Assembly: GCF_030766825.1 (NCBI RefSeq)
Contig: NZ_JASFDV010000028.1
Location: 1 to 64,000 of the forward strand
Direction of reading: 5' to 3'
From: Nocardiopsis sp. CC223A
GTDB lineage: Bacteria; Actinomycetota; Actinomycetes; Streptosporangiales; Streptosporangiaceae
Length of the DNA stretch: 64,000 bases
Below are positions 50,060-57,954 of this stretch, in pieces. A program made the position numbers and the translations under genes. Within the stretch, counting starts at the first letter, position 1; each line of letters begins with the position of its first letter. The notes under the pieces were generated by a model. That model was given only the letters and a program-made list of their open reading frames with translations. It made no database searches and was not told the origin of the DNA.

Positions 50060-50857
50060 ATGGACGAGGACGGCGCGGGCAGGGGGCTGGACCCCGACGG
50101 AACGATCGCCCGTGAGGGCTCCCTCGACCGGGTGGCACCGGTGTTCGCCCCGGTGGTCGCGGCGGCCCGGGAGCAGGTCACCGCGGCCTACGGGGACGCT
50201 CTGCACGGCGCCTACCTGTACGGCAGCATCCCGCGCGGGACGGCCCGGCCGGGCCGCTCCGACCTGGACCTGATGCTGGTGTTCCACGAGGCGCCCACCG
50301 ACGCCGACCGGGCGGCGGCCCGGCGGATCGAGCGGGACCTGGACACCGCCTCCGAGCAGATCGACGGGGCGGGCATCCTGCTGGACGACGCGGCGGCGGT
50401 CCTCGCCGACCCGAACGACTCCGGCTTCTTCGTCGCCTGCCTGTGCACGCCGCTGCCGGGGGCCGACCTCGCCGACGGACTGCCCGCGTACCGCCCCACC
50501 TCCCTGCCGGCCCGGGAGACCAACGGCGACCTGCACCTGTTCCCCGAACGCTGGCGGGCGGCCGCCGACCGCGGCGACGACCTGCGCGCCGTGGTGCGCC
50601 GGGCCGCGCGCAAGACCGTCCGCAGCGCGTTCTGCCCGGTCATGCCGCGCTGGGGCGGCTGGACCAGCGACCTCGTGCGGTCGGCGGAGGTCGTCGCCCG
50701 CTACCACCCGGAGTGGGCCGCCGACCTGCGGCGCACCGCCGCCGCTGCCACGGACCCGGTGCCGGACCGGGAACTGCTGGGGATGATCACCGACGAGCCG
50801 GCACCGCGTGTCGCCGAGGAGTACCGCCGGGCCCACGGGGTGAAGGCGCCGAGGTGA
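50060..50857 (+). CDS. Nucleotidyltransferase-domain protein
   Basis: 265 residues. The polymerase-beta-type catalytic motif is YLYGSIPRGTARPGRSDLDL near residue 54, giving GS-x10-D-x-D. A further acid lies in strand 5. The C-terminal half is helical and unlike known aminoglycoside adenylyltransferases in detail, although the layout is similar. It may transfer a nucleotide to a small molecule or tRNA-like substrate. ATG 50060. The following hydrolase is 55 bp away on the same strand. Confidence 0.75.
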   Translation: MDEDGAGRGLDPDGTIAREGSLDRVAPVFAPVVAAAREQVTAAYGDALHGAYLYGSIPRGTARPGRSDLDLMLVFHEAPTDADRAAARRIERDLDTASEQIDGAGILLDDAAAVLADPNDSGFFVACLCTPLPGADLADGLPAYRPTSLPARETNGDLHLFPERWRAAADRGDDLRAVVRRAARKTVRSAFCPVMPRWGGWTSDLVRSAEVVARYHPEWAADLRRTAAAATDPVPDRELLGMITDEPAPRVAEEYRRAHGVKAPR

Positions 50858-50911
50858 CGAGGTGACCGGGGCCACGGCCGACGGGTGTTTCTTCGAGTAG
50901 TGTCCGGTTCC

Positions 50912-51697
50912 GTGAGCCACGTGACCGTTTCCGACGGAACCCGCATCTGGTACGACGTCCTCGGTGAGGGCGACCCGCTCCTGCTCTTCAACGGCCAGGC
51001 CCTCGACCACGAGATGTGGGACGGGCCGCACGCCGCCCTGGCCGAACGTCACCGGGTGATCCGGACGGACTTCCGCGGCACCGGCGGCAGCGACGCCCCG
51101 CTCGACCCCCCGTACACGCTGGACCTGTTCGTCGAGGACGCCCTGGCGGTGCTGGACGCACTGGGCATCGGGCGCACCCACGTCTACGGGTTCTCGATGG
51201 GCGGCAAGGTCGCCCAGCGGATGGCGGCCACCGCCCCCGAGCGCGTGGGCGCCCTGGTCCTGGGCGCCACCGCCCCGGGCGGCCCGAACGAGGTGGAGCG
51301 GCCCCGCGAGTCCACCCTGGCGCTGCGCCAGGCGAGCACGGCCGCGGGCGCGCAGAAGATTGGCCCGCTGTTCTACACCCCGCAGTGGGCGGACGCGCAC
51401 CCGGACACCGTCGCCCGCATCCTGCCGCGCGGCCCGCTGCGCGCCCAGCGCCTGCACTTCGGGGCGAGCTCGGGCTACGACGGCTGGGACCTGCTCCCGG
51501 ACGTCCAGGCGCCGACGCTGGTCGTGCACGGCGAGGACGACGAGCTCACCCCGGTCGGCAACGCCGCTCTGCTGGCCGGACGCATCCCGGACGCCCGCCT
51601 ACTCGTGTTGCCCGGCCTGCGCCACGGCTACCTGCACGAGGGCGGGTCCAAGGCCACCCGCGAGGTCCTCGACTTCCTCGCCGCGCACCCGCTCTAG
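50912..51697 (+). CDS. Alpha/beta hydrolase
   Basis: 261 residues. The fold is complete: LLLFNGQALDHEMWDG with the oxyanion region, TDFRGTGGSDAP, the nucleophile in THVYGFSMGGKVAQRMAA, an acid in VVHGEDDELTPVGNA, and His in LPGLRHGYLHEGG. It resembles epoxide-hydrolase- or lactonase-like esterases. The start is uncertain: GTG 50912 gives SHVTVSDGTRIWYDV; an upstream GTG 50885 is possible. It is convergent with the DUF2306 gene and overlaps it by four bases. Confidence 0.8.
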   Translation: MSHVTVSDGTRIWYDVLGEGDPLLLFNGQALDHEMWDGPHAALAERHRVIRTDFRGTGGSDAPLDPPYTLDLFVEDALAVLDALGIGRTHVYGFSMGGKVAQRMAATAPERVGALVLGATAPGGPNEVERPRESTLALRQASTAAGAQKIGPLFYTPQWADAHPDTVARILPRGPLRAQRLHFGASSGYDGWDLLPDVQAPTLVVHGEDDELTPVGNAALLAGRIPDARLLVLPGLRHGYLHEGGSKATREVLDFLAAHPL

Positions 51698-52377
51698 CGG
51701 ACCGCCGCAGCGGCGGTCCCGGAGCGGCGGCGCAGGAAGAGCTCGGCGACGACGAGGTTGGGCACCCAGCACAGCCACGCGATCGCCGGGTAGACCATGG
51801 CGAAGAGCTCCTCCCCGTCGGCGTCCGGCCCCGCCAGAGGCGCGAGGGCGACCAGTGACAGGGGGAGCAGCAGCCGCAGTGTCACCCCGGCCAGGGTCAG
51901 GGAGAACACGCGCACCGCCCACGCCCGGTGGTCGGCGACGCGCCCCCGCCGGATCGCCCGCCACCCGGCGGCGGCCGTGGCGAACCACAGCACGGACAGC
52001 AGGGCGAAGCCCGTCTGGGCGACGGGCCCGTACGTGCTCATCACCGCGAGCACCAGTCCGGACGCCGCGCCGGGGAACACCCCCGCGAAGAGGTGGATCC
52101 GGCCGATCACCCGGTGGGCGCCCCGGCGCCGCAGCGCGGGCCACAGCTGGAGCGGCGCGGTGAGCAGCGCCAGTACCGAGGTGCCGACGTGCAGGACCAG
52201 GACCGGGTAGTGCAGGCCGAAGTCGCGCAGCCCGACCCGGGCGTCGGCGGGGTCGAGGCCGACATAGGCGGCGACGGAGACCAGGGCGACCAGCGCGCAC
52301 AGGGCGGTCACGCCGACGAGGGCCGCGGTGCGCGGACGGTGCGCGGGCGCGGAGGGGACGGGGGGTGAGGGCGGCAT
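51694..52377 (-). CDS. DUF2306 family membrane protein
   Basis: 227 residues with about six helices. A Pro-rich N-tail precedes TAALVGVTALCALVALVSVAAY. The family core has HVGTSVLALLTAPLQLWPAL and RRGAHRVIGRIHLFAG, then GWRAIRRGRVADHRAWAVRVF. HxxxGRI and DHRxW histidines suggest a haem- or metal-associated role (inference). ATG 52377. It is convergent with the hydrolase; the two stops overlap, which is tight packing without a terminator. Confidence 0.8.
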   Translation of the reverse strand: MPPSPPVPSAPAHRPRTAALVGVTALCALVALVSVAAYVGLDPADARVGLRDFGLHYPVLVLHVGTSVLALLTAPLQLWPALRRRGAHRVIGRIHLFAGVFPGAASGLVLAVMSTYGPVAQTGFALLSVLWFATAAAGWRAIRRGRVADHRAWAVRVFSLTLAGVTLRLLLPLSLVALAPLAGPDADGEELFAMVYPAIAWLCWVPNLVVAELFLRRRSGTAAAAVR

Positions 52378-52533
52378 CGGGCTCTCCAGGAGTGTGAAGG
52401 ATGCTTCGCCTCCACTGTCGCCGCGGGCGCTCCGCGGCGGTATGGGGATTCACCCGGAGGGACCCGGCCTGTTCAGGACATCCGGCGGCCCCGTCCCCTG
52501 AGAGCCCCTGGGGGTCCTCGGGGACGCCGCGTC

Positions 52534-53199
52534 CTATGGTCGCGCCGCCGTCCGCCCGCGGATCGCGGCGGCGGCCGCGGCCAGGACGGCCTCCTCCTCC
52601 GGCGCCAGGTTGGGGTCGGCCGCGCGCAGGTCCACCGCCGCCTCCAGCAGCCGCGCCGGGTCGCCGCCGGTGTGCTCCAGGAAGGCGGCCAGGCCCGCGC
52701 CGGCCAGGGCGGACACCGGCTCCGGGAACGTGTCCGCCAGCGACACCTGGGCGAGGATCAGCGCCGACATCGCCACGTCCAGGTCGGCCTCGCCCGTCCG
52801 GGCGTTGGTCCAGTCGATGAGCACCGGTCCCGCGCCGGTGAGCACGATGTTGTCCGGGTGCAGGTCCAGGTGCAGCAGCGCTCCCGCGCCGCCGGGCGCG
52901 GGCAGTGAGTGCAGCCGCCCCTGGAGGTCCGCCATGATGCGGGCGGCCTCCTCCGCGGTGACCTCCCCGGCCAACGCCGCGTGCAGCAGGGACGGGCCGT
53001 GCAGCCGCTCCATGACCAGGTCGGGTCCCTCGACGGAGTGCACGCGCGGGGCCGGGAACCCGTGCGCCGCCACATGCTCCATCACCGCGGCCTCGGCCGC
53101 CGGGGAGCGCCCGTCGCGGTTGCGGCGCAGCACCCGCTCCCCGTCCAGGGCGAAGACGTCGGCGTCGCGGCCGGAGGCCAGGGGGGTCGTGCGGTCCAC
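52534..53199 (-). CDS. Aminoglycoside-phosphotransferase-like kinase
   Basis: 221 residues, shorter than typical APH enzymes (about 270-300). The catalytic loop HLDLHPDNIVLT and the metal-binding VLIDWTNARTGEADLD are intact. The N-terminal lobe is brief (LASGRDADVFALDGERVLRR). Such proteins phosphorylate antibiotics, choline or other alcohols. It is 10 bp downstream of the S4 protein gene on the same strand, so the two probably share an operon. The substrate is unknown. Confidence 0.8.
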   Translation of the reverse strand: MDRTTPLASGRDADVFALDGERVLRRNRDGRSPAAEAAVMEHVAAHGFPAPRVHSVEGPDLVMERLHGPSLLHAALAGEVTAEEAARIMADLQGRLHSLPAPGGAGALLHLDLHPDNIVLTGAGPVLIDWTNARTGEADLDVAMSALILAQVSLADTFPEPVSALAGAGLAAFLEHTGGDPARLLEAAVDLRAADPNLAPEEEAVLAAAAAAIRGRTAARP

Positions 53200-53208
53200 G
53201 GGCGGTCC

Positions 53209-53622
53209 TCAGAGGGTGTCGGGGGGCGGCGGCATGTCGCTGCGCAGCCGGTCCAGCAGGCGCCGGTCCTTCTTGGTGGGGCGGCCCGCGCCCCGGTCGC
53301 GGCGGATCACCGGGATCGTCGCCTGCGGCGGGAGCTCGGGGGTGTTGTCCACGTAGCAGCGGGTCGCGATCGGCGCGCCCACCCGCTTCTCCAGCACGTG
53401 CCCCACCTCCACGATCCGGGTGGTGCCGTGCAGCCGCAGCCGCACCTCGTCGCCGGCCTTCACCGGGGAGGCGGGCTTGGCCGGGCGGTCGTTGACCCGT
53501 ACGTGGCCGCCCCGGCAGGCCTGGGCCGCGTCGGAGCGGGTCTTGGTGAGGCGGACGGCCCACAGCCAGCGGTCGACCCGGGTGCTGTCGGGACCGGACG
53601 GAAGGGGTGCTGCGTCGCTCAC
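53209..53622 (-). CDS. S4-domain RNA-binding protein (Hsp15/HslR-like)
   Basis: 137 residues. The S4 domain is VDRWLWAVRLTKTRSDAAQACRGGHVRVN (pieces VDRWLWAVRLTKTR and GHVRVNDRPAKPAS), followed by a basic C-terminal tail (RRDRGAGRPTKKDRRLLDRL) as in Hsp15, which binds stalled 50S-peptidyl-tRNA complexes. GTG 53622 has an AGAGGAG box and is preferred over an upstream ATG. The APH-like gene follows closely; the tRNA-Asp gene is divergent. Confidence 0.87.
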   Translation of the reverse strand: MSDAAPLPSGPDSTRVDRWLWAVRLTKTRSDAAQACRGGHVRVNDRPAKPASPVKAGDEVRLRLHGTTRIVEVGHVLEKRVGAPIATRCYVDNTPELPPQATIPVIRRDRGAGRPTKKDRRLLDRLRSDMPPPPDTL

Positions 53623-53732
53623 GCGCGGGGCTCCTCTGGGCTGTTCGGGGACGTTCGGGGCGTCGTGGATCACTTTACGGGGACGACGGTACGAACCACT
53701 CCGAAGTCACGCTAGAGTTGTACCTGCAACGA

Positions 53733-53807
53733 GGTCCTGTGGAGCAGTTAGGAGTGCTCGCCACCCTGTCAAGGTGGAGGCCGCGGGTTCAAATCCCGTC
53801 AGGACCG
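53733..53807 (+). tRNA. tRNA-Asp (GTC), copy 2
   Basis: Identical over all 75 bases to 41128-41202. Anticodon GTC is at 53768-53770. It is a single-gene transcript; TAGAGT at 53713-53718 is a likely -10. Confidence 0.97.
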
Positions 53808-53813
53808 CACATG

Positions 53814-53843
53814 AAGGCCCGGTGTCCCAGGACGCCGGGCCTT
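53814..53843. terminator. Hairpin after tRNA-Asp
   Basis: AAGGCCCGG (53814-53822) pairs with CCGGGCCTT (53835-53843), with further pairing of TGTCC and GGACG inside. It ends about 25 bp before the methyltransferase start. Confidence 0.75.
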
Positions 53844-53867
53844 CGCCGTTGTCCGGGAGGGAACACG

Positions 53868-54590
53868 ATGACGTACCGGTACGCGACCGAGCGCACCGAC
53901 CACTCGGCGCTGGCGAGCGGCCACGTGCTCCGCTCGGCGCCCGGCTTCCCGGGGTTCCCGGTGCGCCTGGCCGACGAACTCTTCCAGCGGGCCGCGGTGC
54001 ACACCGGCCTCCCGGCCGTGCGGCTGTGGGACCCCTGCTGCGGAAGCGGTTACCTGGCCACCGTCCTGGGCCTGCTGCACCGCGAGCGGATCGCCTCGGT
54101 GCGCGCCACCGACATCGACCCCGATGCGGTGGACCTGGCCGAACGCAACCTGCGGCTGCTGACCGCGGAGGGGTTGGCCGAACGCGAGGAGGAGCTGCGC
54201 CGGTCGGCCCGCGACTTCGGCCGCCCCTCCTTCGTGGAGCGGGCCGAGGACACCCGGGAACTGGCGCGGGGCCTGGCCCGGGCCGGGGGCGACCTGCCGC
54301 ACGAGGCGGCCGTCGCCGACGTGTTCTCCGATCGGGACCCGGTGGCCGCCGACCTGGTCGTCACCGACGTCCCCTACGGCGGGATGACCGACTGGGCGGG
54401 CCGGGTCCCCGGGTCGGACCCGGTGGGCGGCCTGCTCGCCTCCCTCGGCCGGGCCCTGCCCCCCGAAGCCGTCATCGTCGTGACGGCCCGCACGCGCCGG
54501 GTCCCCCTGCCCGAGGGCGTGCGCGCCCTGGAGCGGGTCAGGGTCGGCGTCCGGGCGGCGGCCCTGGTGCGCGCTCGGGATGTCGCCTGA
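53868..54590 (+). CDS. AviRa-like 23S rRNA methyltransferase
   Basis: 240 residues closely following remembered AviRa, the guanine-N1 23S rRNA methyltransferase that protects the avilamycin producer. Matching blocks are YRYATERTDHSALASGHVLR, APGFPGFPVRLADELFQRA, LWDPCCGSGYLATVLGLLHR (SAM motif I), RATDIDPDAVDLAERNLRLL, DLVVTDVPYG (catalytic-site motif) and GVRALERVRVGVRAAALV as separate pieces. ATG 53868 follows GGGAGG. No orthosomycin cluster is visible nearby, so it may be a stand-alone resistance or rRNA-modification gene. It sits between a tRNA and an eroded nitrate locus. Confidence 0.85.
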   Translation: MTYRYATERTDHSALASGHVLRSAPGFPGFPVRLADELFQRAAVHTGLPAVRLWDPCCGSGYLATVLGLLHRERIASVRATDIDPDAVDLAERNLRLLTAEGLAEREEELRRSARDFGRPSFVERAEDTRELARGLARAGGDLPHEAAVADVFSDRDPVAADLVVTDVPYGGMTDWAGRVPGSDPVGGLLASLGRALPPEAVIVVTARTRRVPLPEGVRALERVRVGVRAAALVRARDVA

Positions 54591-54609
54591 GCCCGGGGCG
54601 GTCCGTCGC

Positions 54610-54744
54610 CCGGCAGATCACGCCCGGCACCAGCGGCGGGAGGTACCCGCCCGATCCGCCGGCCGTACCCACCGGGCCGGTCACGGTGCCCGCCCGGGAC
54701 GGCTCCACCGGCTTGGCGACCAGCGCGAACACGCCGCCGTGGCC
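54610..54744 (-). pseudogene. narK: Fragment of narK-like nitrate/nitrite transporter (C-terminal part)
   Basis: A minus-strand frame with NarK character: GHGGVFALVAKPVEPSRAGT, then VTGPVGTAGGSGGYLPPLVP. Full-length NarK has GNGAVFALV ... VGTVTGxVGAAGGLGGYxPPLVMG near its C-terminus (from memory). The match stops after about 45 residues on both sides, and nothing upstream resembles the other helices. It is a short remnant of an eroded nitrate gene set. Confidence 0.55.
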
Positions 54745-54996
54745 GGGGCGAGGCCGTCGCCCGCCGTACCGGAACGCGTCTCCTGCCGCCCGGCTTCCGC
54801 TCGTACGGCGACTTCTCGTCTTCCCGCACCGATCTCGGTGATTCGCATGGATCTGCCGCGATTGTCACCCGGACCGGTGTGGGATACGTGACTTTCCGTG
54901 CGGAACAGGCATATTCATTAACGGAATGTGGTGGCCGCCGGGCGCGGGCTGTCGAACGGGGGTTCATGTTCATGGCGGCAAAGGGCGAAGCCGGTG

Positions 54997-55311
54997 AATC
55001 GCTGTTCCGCGCAGGCCGAGCGGGCGGAGCGGATCGCCCGGGAGTTCACCGACACCGCCGAGGCCGGCGGGGCCGCGCCATGATCATCCCGGGCGCGGGC
55101 ACCGACCGGTGGTTCCACGGTGAGAACGCCTACCGGGCCTTCCCGGGCCTGCTCTGCCCACCGGCTGCCAGGGTGCCGACGGCGGCGGGTGGGCGCACTA
55201 CGCGGGCCGGGAGGAGCGCCGCACCGCCACGGGCCGGGCGGCCTACGCCTCCGGCATGGACCGGTCGCGCCCGCCCCGGTCCACGGCCGGGACCGCCTGG
55301 CCGGCCCGACG
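54997..55311 (+). pseudogene. narG: Fragment of narG (nitrate reductase alpha), three frames
   Basis: Three pieces match consecutive NarG sequence, each in a different frame. Frame A (about 55010-55079) reads ERAERIAREFTDTAEAGG. Frame B (55080-55143) reads MIIPGAGTDRWFHGENAYRA. Frame C (55163-55300) reads GCQGADGGGWAHYAGREERR followed by SGMDRSRPPRSTAGTAW. Real NarG has GAGTNHWFH ... GCQGxNGGGWAHYVGQEK ... RPPR in this order. The molybdenum-site N-terminus and the rest are missing. The decayed piece directly precedes narJ; narH and narI were not found. Confidence 0.75.
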
Positions 55312-55389
55312 GGCCCGTCCCGCCCCGTGCAGGCGACCACGACACCGACGGCGGAGGCGGCCCCGGCCGCCCCGTGTGAGGGGGTTGCG

Positions 55390-56184
55390 ATGAGCACCAC
55401 CACCGACAAGACCGGAACCGGGACCGCCACGGCGCCCGGGCGGGAGGGCGCGGACTGGCTCGGCGCCGACCGGTCCGCCCGGCGGGTGCACCGCAGGGCG
55501 GTCACCCACCAGGCGGCGTCCGTCCTGCTCGGCTACCCCGACCAGGCGTTCTTCGAACGGCTGCCGCTGGTGGCCAGGGCGGTCGCGGAGCTGCCCCGCG
55601 GGACCGTGCGCGAAGCCCTCCAGGAGTTCTGCGACCACGCCTGCCGCACACCCGAACCGGAACTGTGCGCCCACTACGTCGACGTGTTCGACCCGCGCCG
55701 ACACCGGACGCTGCACATGACCTACTACACCGACGGGGACACCCGGCGGCACGGCCGCCCCCTGGCCGAGATCAAGGCGGTCTACCGGGAGGCGGGCCGG
55801 GAGGTCCTGCCCGGTGAGCCGCCCGACCACCTGGCCGTGCTGCTGGAGTTCGCCGCACGCGGCCCGGGTACCCGGGGTGAGGAGCTGCTGCTGCGGTTCC
55901 GTCCGGGGCTGGACCTGCTGGCCCGGGCCCTGGCGGAGTACGGGACGCCGTACGCGCGGGTGGTGGACGCGGTCCGCCTGACCCTGCCGCCGCAGCGTGC
56001 GGCCGACCGCGAGGCGGTGGACCGGCCGATCGTGCAGGGGCCGCCCGTGAAGGACGTCGGGCCGGAGCCCTACGGGGTGTGCGACCCGCTCCCGATGGCG
56101 GGGACGGATTCCGCGGCGGAGGGCTGCGGCTGCGGTCCGGTGCCGCGGCCGCGCGCCGAGGACGCCGGGCGGGAGACCCGGTGA
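55390..56184 (+). CDS. narJ: NarJ nitrate reductase assembly chaperone
   Basis: 264 residues. Hallmarks are AVTHQAASVLLGYPDQAFFE, ALQEFCDHA, YVDVFDPRRHRTLHMTYY, and TDGDTRRHGRPLAEIKAVYR, matching NarJ/NarW chaperones that load Mo-bis-MGD into NarG. The C-terminus is extended with GCGCGPVPRPRAEDAG. ATG 55390. The gene looks intact, but its partners are gone: narG upstream is a wreck, and narH or narI are not seen downstream. It is likely orphan and on the way to loss. Confidence 0.87.
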   Translation: MSTTTDKTGTGTATAPGREGADWLGADRSARRVHRRAVTHQAASVLLGYPDQAFFERLPLVARAVAELPRGTVREALQEFCDHACRTPEPELCAHYVDVFDPRRHRTLHMTYYTDGDTRRHGRPLAEIKAVYREAGREVLPGEPPDHLAVLLEFAARGPGTRGEELLLRFRPGLDLLARALAEYGTPYARVVDAVRLTLPPQRAADREAVDRPIVQGPPVKDVGPEPYGVCDPLPMAGTDSAAEGCGCGPVPRPRAEDAGRETR

Positions 56185-56431
56185 GCGGGTGCGACCGGGC
56201 CGCCCTGGCCGGGTGGGACGTCGCCGGGTCGGCGTGCTCGGAGGGGGCCGCCGATCCCTGCGCGGGCGGGCGCTCCGGGGGCTGATCCGGGGCGCCGGGG
56301 CCGCGGTCGCCGTGGGCGGTCGCGGCCCCGGCGCAGGCCCGGGGGAGAAGCGGGGTGTGTGCGGGGGGTGCGGGTGGGAAAGTGGCATTCGTGAGGTGTG
56401 CGCACCGGGCGCGCACGAACGAGGGAGAGCC

Positions 56432-56713
56432 ATGGACCTGACGGTCGTCGACGTGCCGGACCGTTCGCGGTACGAGGTCAGCGTCGATGGGAAGGTGGTC
56501 GGTTTCTCGGCCTACCACCGCTTGGAGGACGGGGTGCTGGCGCTTCCGCACGTGGAGGTGGACCCCGTCCACCAGGGGCACGGGGTGGCGGCCGAACTCA
56601 TGCGCCGGTCGTTGGACGACGTGCGGGCCAAGGGGCTGAAGGTCATGCCGGTCTGCCCCTACGCGCAGGCGTACATCGCCAAGAACAAGCAGTACGCCGA
56701 CCTCGTGCAGTGA
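56432..56713 (+). CDS. Short GNAT-type acetyltransferase (Gcn5-related, ~93 aa)
   Basis: 93 residues, the length of the small YjdJ-type single-domain GNATs. The strand-helix with acetyl-CoA binding is HVEVDPVHQGHGVAAELM, with the Q/R-x-x-G-x-G/A pattern. VMPVCPYAQAYIAKNKQY closes the fold. ATG 56432 follows GAGGGAGAGC. The substrate is unknown. Its neighbours are unrelated. Confidence 0.85.
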   Translation: MDLTVVDVPDRSRYEVSVDGKVVGFSAYHRLEDGVLALPHVEVDPVHQGHGVAAELMRRSLDDVRAKGLKVMPVCPYAQAYIAKNKQYADLVQ

Positions 56714-56876
56714 GCGGGATCGCCCACTCGGTAGGGGATGCCGGGTGAGGGGGACATGTGTGCGCTTTCGTGATTTTCCGTTCATGTGATTGCATCCGTG
56801 TTCTTTCGGTCACGGCGAATGACCGCTAGTGTTCTGGGTCACAGTGGCGGTCATTGTGTTCGAGAGGGAGCCCCCC

Positions 56877-57476
56877 ATGTCCATCGTCTCCATCGAGCCC
56901 GCCACCGCCGAGCGGTGGGACGACCTGGAGAACCTGTTCGGGCCGACCGGAGCCTACGGGCACTGCTGGTGCACCTTCTTCCGCAGGCGGGCCAAGGACT
57001 ACACGGAGAGCACCACGTGCGAGCGGTCCAAGCGGGGTGCGGACAACAAGGAGGAGCTGCGCAGGCTCACGCTCGACGGCCGGATTCCGGGCCTGCTCGC
57101 CTACGACGAGGAGGGCCCCTGCGGCTGGGTGTCCGTGGCGCCCCGGGGCGACTACATCCGGTTGTCCCGCTCCCGGACGCTGCGTCCCGCCGACCCCGGC
57201 GAACCGGGGGTGTGGTCCCTGGTGTGCTTCTGGCTGCCGCCGCGGCGCCGCCGCCGCGGGATGGGCGGCCGTCTGCTGGACGGGGCGATCGAGTACGCCC
57301 GGGCGCAGGGGGCACGGGTGCTGGAGGCCTACCCGGTGGACACGGCCGGGGGGCGCGCGCCCAGCGCCGAGGTGTACGCCGGGACGGTCGAGATGTTCCG
57401 GCGGGCCGGGTTCGCGCTGACGGACCACCACACCAGTGAGCGGGTCATCGCCCGGTTGGAGCTGAAGCAGGAGTAG
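56877..57476 (+). CDS. GNAT family N-acetyltransferase
   Basis: 199 residues. GNAT motif A is RRRRRGMGGRLLDGAIEYAR near residue 125, preceded by WSLVCFWLPP. The N-terminal half has GHCWCTFFRRRAKDY and ERSKRGADNKEEL, seen in a group of actinobacterial acetyltransferases of unknown substrate. ATG 56877 follows GAGGGAG. A promoter is suggested by TAGTGT near 56829. It is separate from the preceding small GNAT. Confidence 0.85.
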   Translation: MSIVSIEPATAERWDDLENLFGPTGAYGHCWCTFFRRRAKDYTESTTCERSKRGADNKEELRRLTLDGRIPGLLAYDEEGPCGWVSVAPRGDYIRLSRSRTLRPADPGEPGVWSLVCFWLPPRRRRRGMGGRLLDGAIEYARAQGARVLEAYPVDTAGGRAPSAEVYAGTVEMFRRAGFALTDHHTSERVIARLELKQE

Positions 57477-57539
57477 GGCCGGGAGGCCTGCGCGGGGGCT
57501 CACCGTGCCCGGCGGTCCCCGTGTTCCTTGTCCGAGCGG

Positions 57540-57619
57540 TACCCCCCTGGGGTAATGTGCGGGGAGGCGCGTTCATCAGGGGCGGGTCCGCTTGACGGCG
57601 TCATACCCCCTAGGGGTAT
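57540..57619 (+). promoter_or_regulatory. Two CsoR-type operators before copZ
   Basis: TACCCCCCTGGGGTA (57540-57554) and ATACCCCCTAGGGGTAT (57603-57619) match the known CsoR box (TACCCC-N3-GGGGTA). They precede the copper chaperone gene, so it should be induced by Cu(I). No csoR gene lies in this window. Confidence 0.75.
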
Positions 57620-57663
57620 AGTCGGTCGTGTTGGGACAGTCACACGTCACTACAGGAGGCGAA

Positions 57664-57879
57664 ATGGCCACCACGACCACCGCTGTTTACACCGTTGACG
57701 GTATGAGCTGCGGTCACTGCGTCAACTCCGTCACCCAGGAGGTCGGCGCGGTCGCCGGCGTCACCGACGTCCAGGTGGACCTGGGCGCCAAGAAGGTGAC
57801 CGTGACCGGTGAGGGCACCGTGGACGACGCCGCGGTGCGCGCCGCCATCGACGAGGCCGGCTACGAGGTCCGCGGCTGA
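57664..57879 (+). CDS. copZ: CopZ-like copper chaperone (HMA domain)
   Basis: 71 residues, one heavy-metal-associated domain with the Cu(I) site GMSCGHC near residue 17. The remainder (VNSVTQEVGAVAGVTDVQVD, then VRAAIDEAGYEVRG) fits the ferredoxin-like fold. It carries Cu(I) to a copper ATPase. ATG 57664 follows AGGAGG. It is preceded by two CsoR-type boxes and followed 75 bp later by a collapsed copper ATPase gene. Confidence 0.92.
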   Translation: MATTTTAVYTVDGMSCGHCVNSVTQEVGAVAGVTDVQVDLGAKKVTVTGEGTVDDAAVRAAIDEAGYEVRG

Positions 57880-57954
57880 AAGACCGGCGGCGGCCGGGGC
57901 CGGCCCCCGGGTCGGCCCCGAGCTGTTCCGGTGGCGGCGGGAGCGGCACCGAGG

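Noticed and set aside
41128-53807. Identical tRNA-Asp genes as attachment sites of an integrated island
   Set aside because: Both copies are complete with their own context, no integrase is present and the 12.5 kb between has ordinary composition; duplicated tRNA-Asp genes are common.
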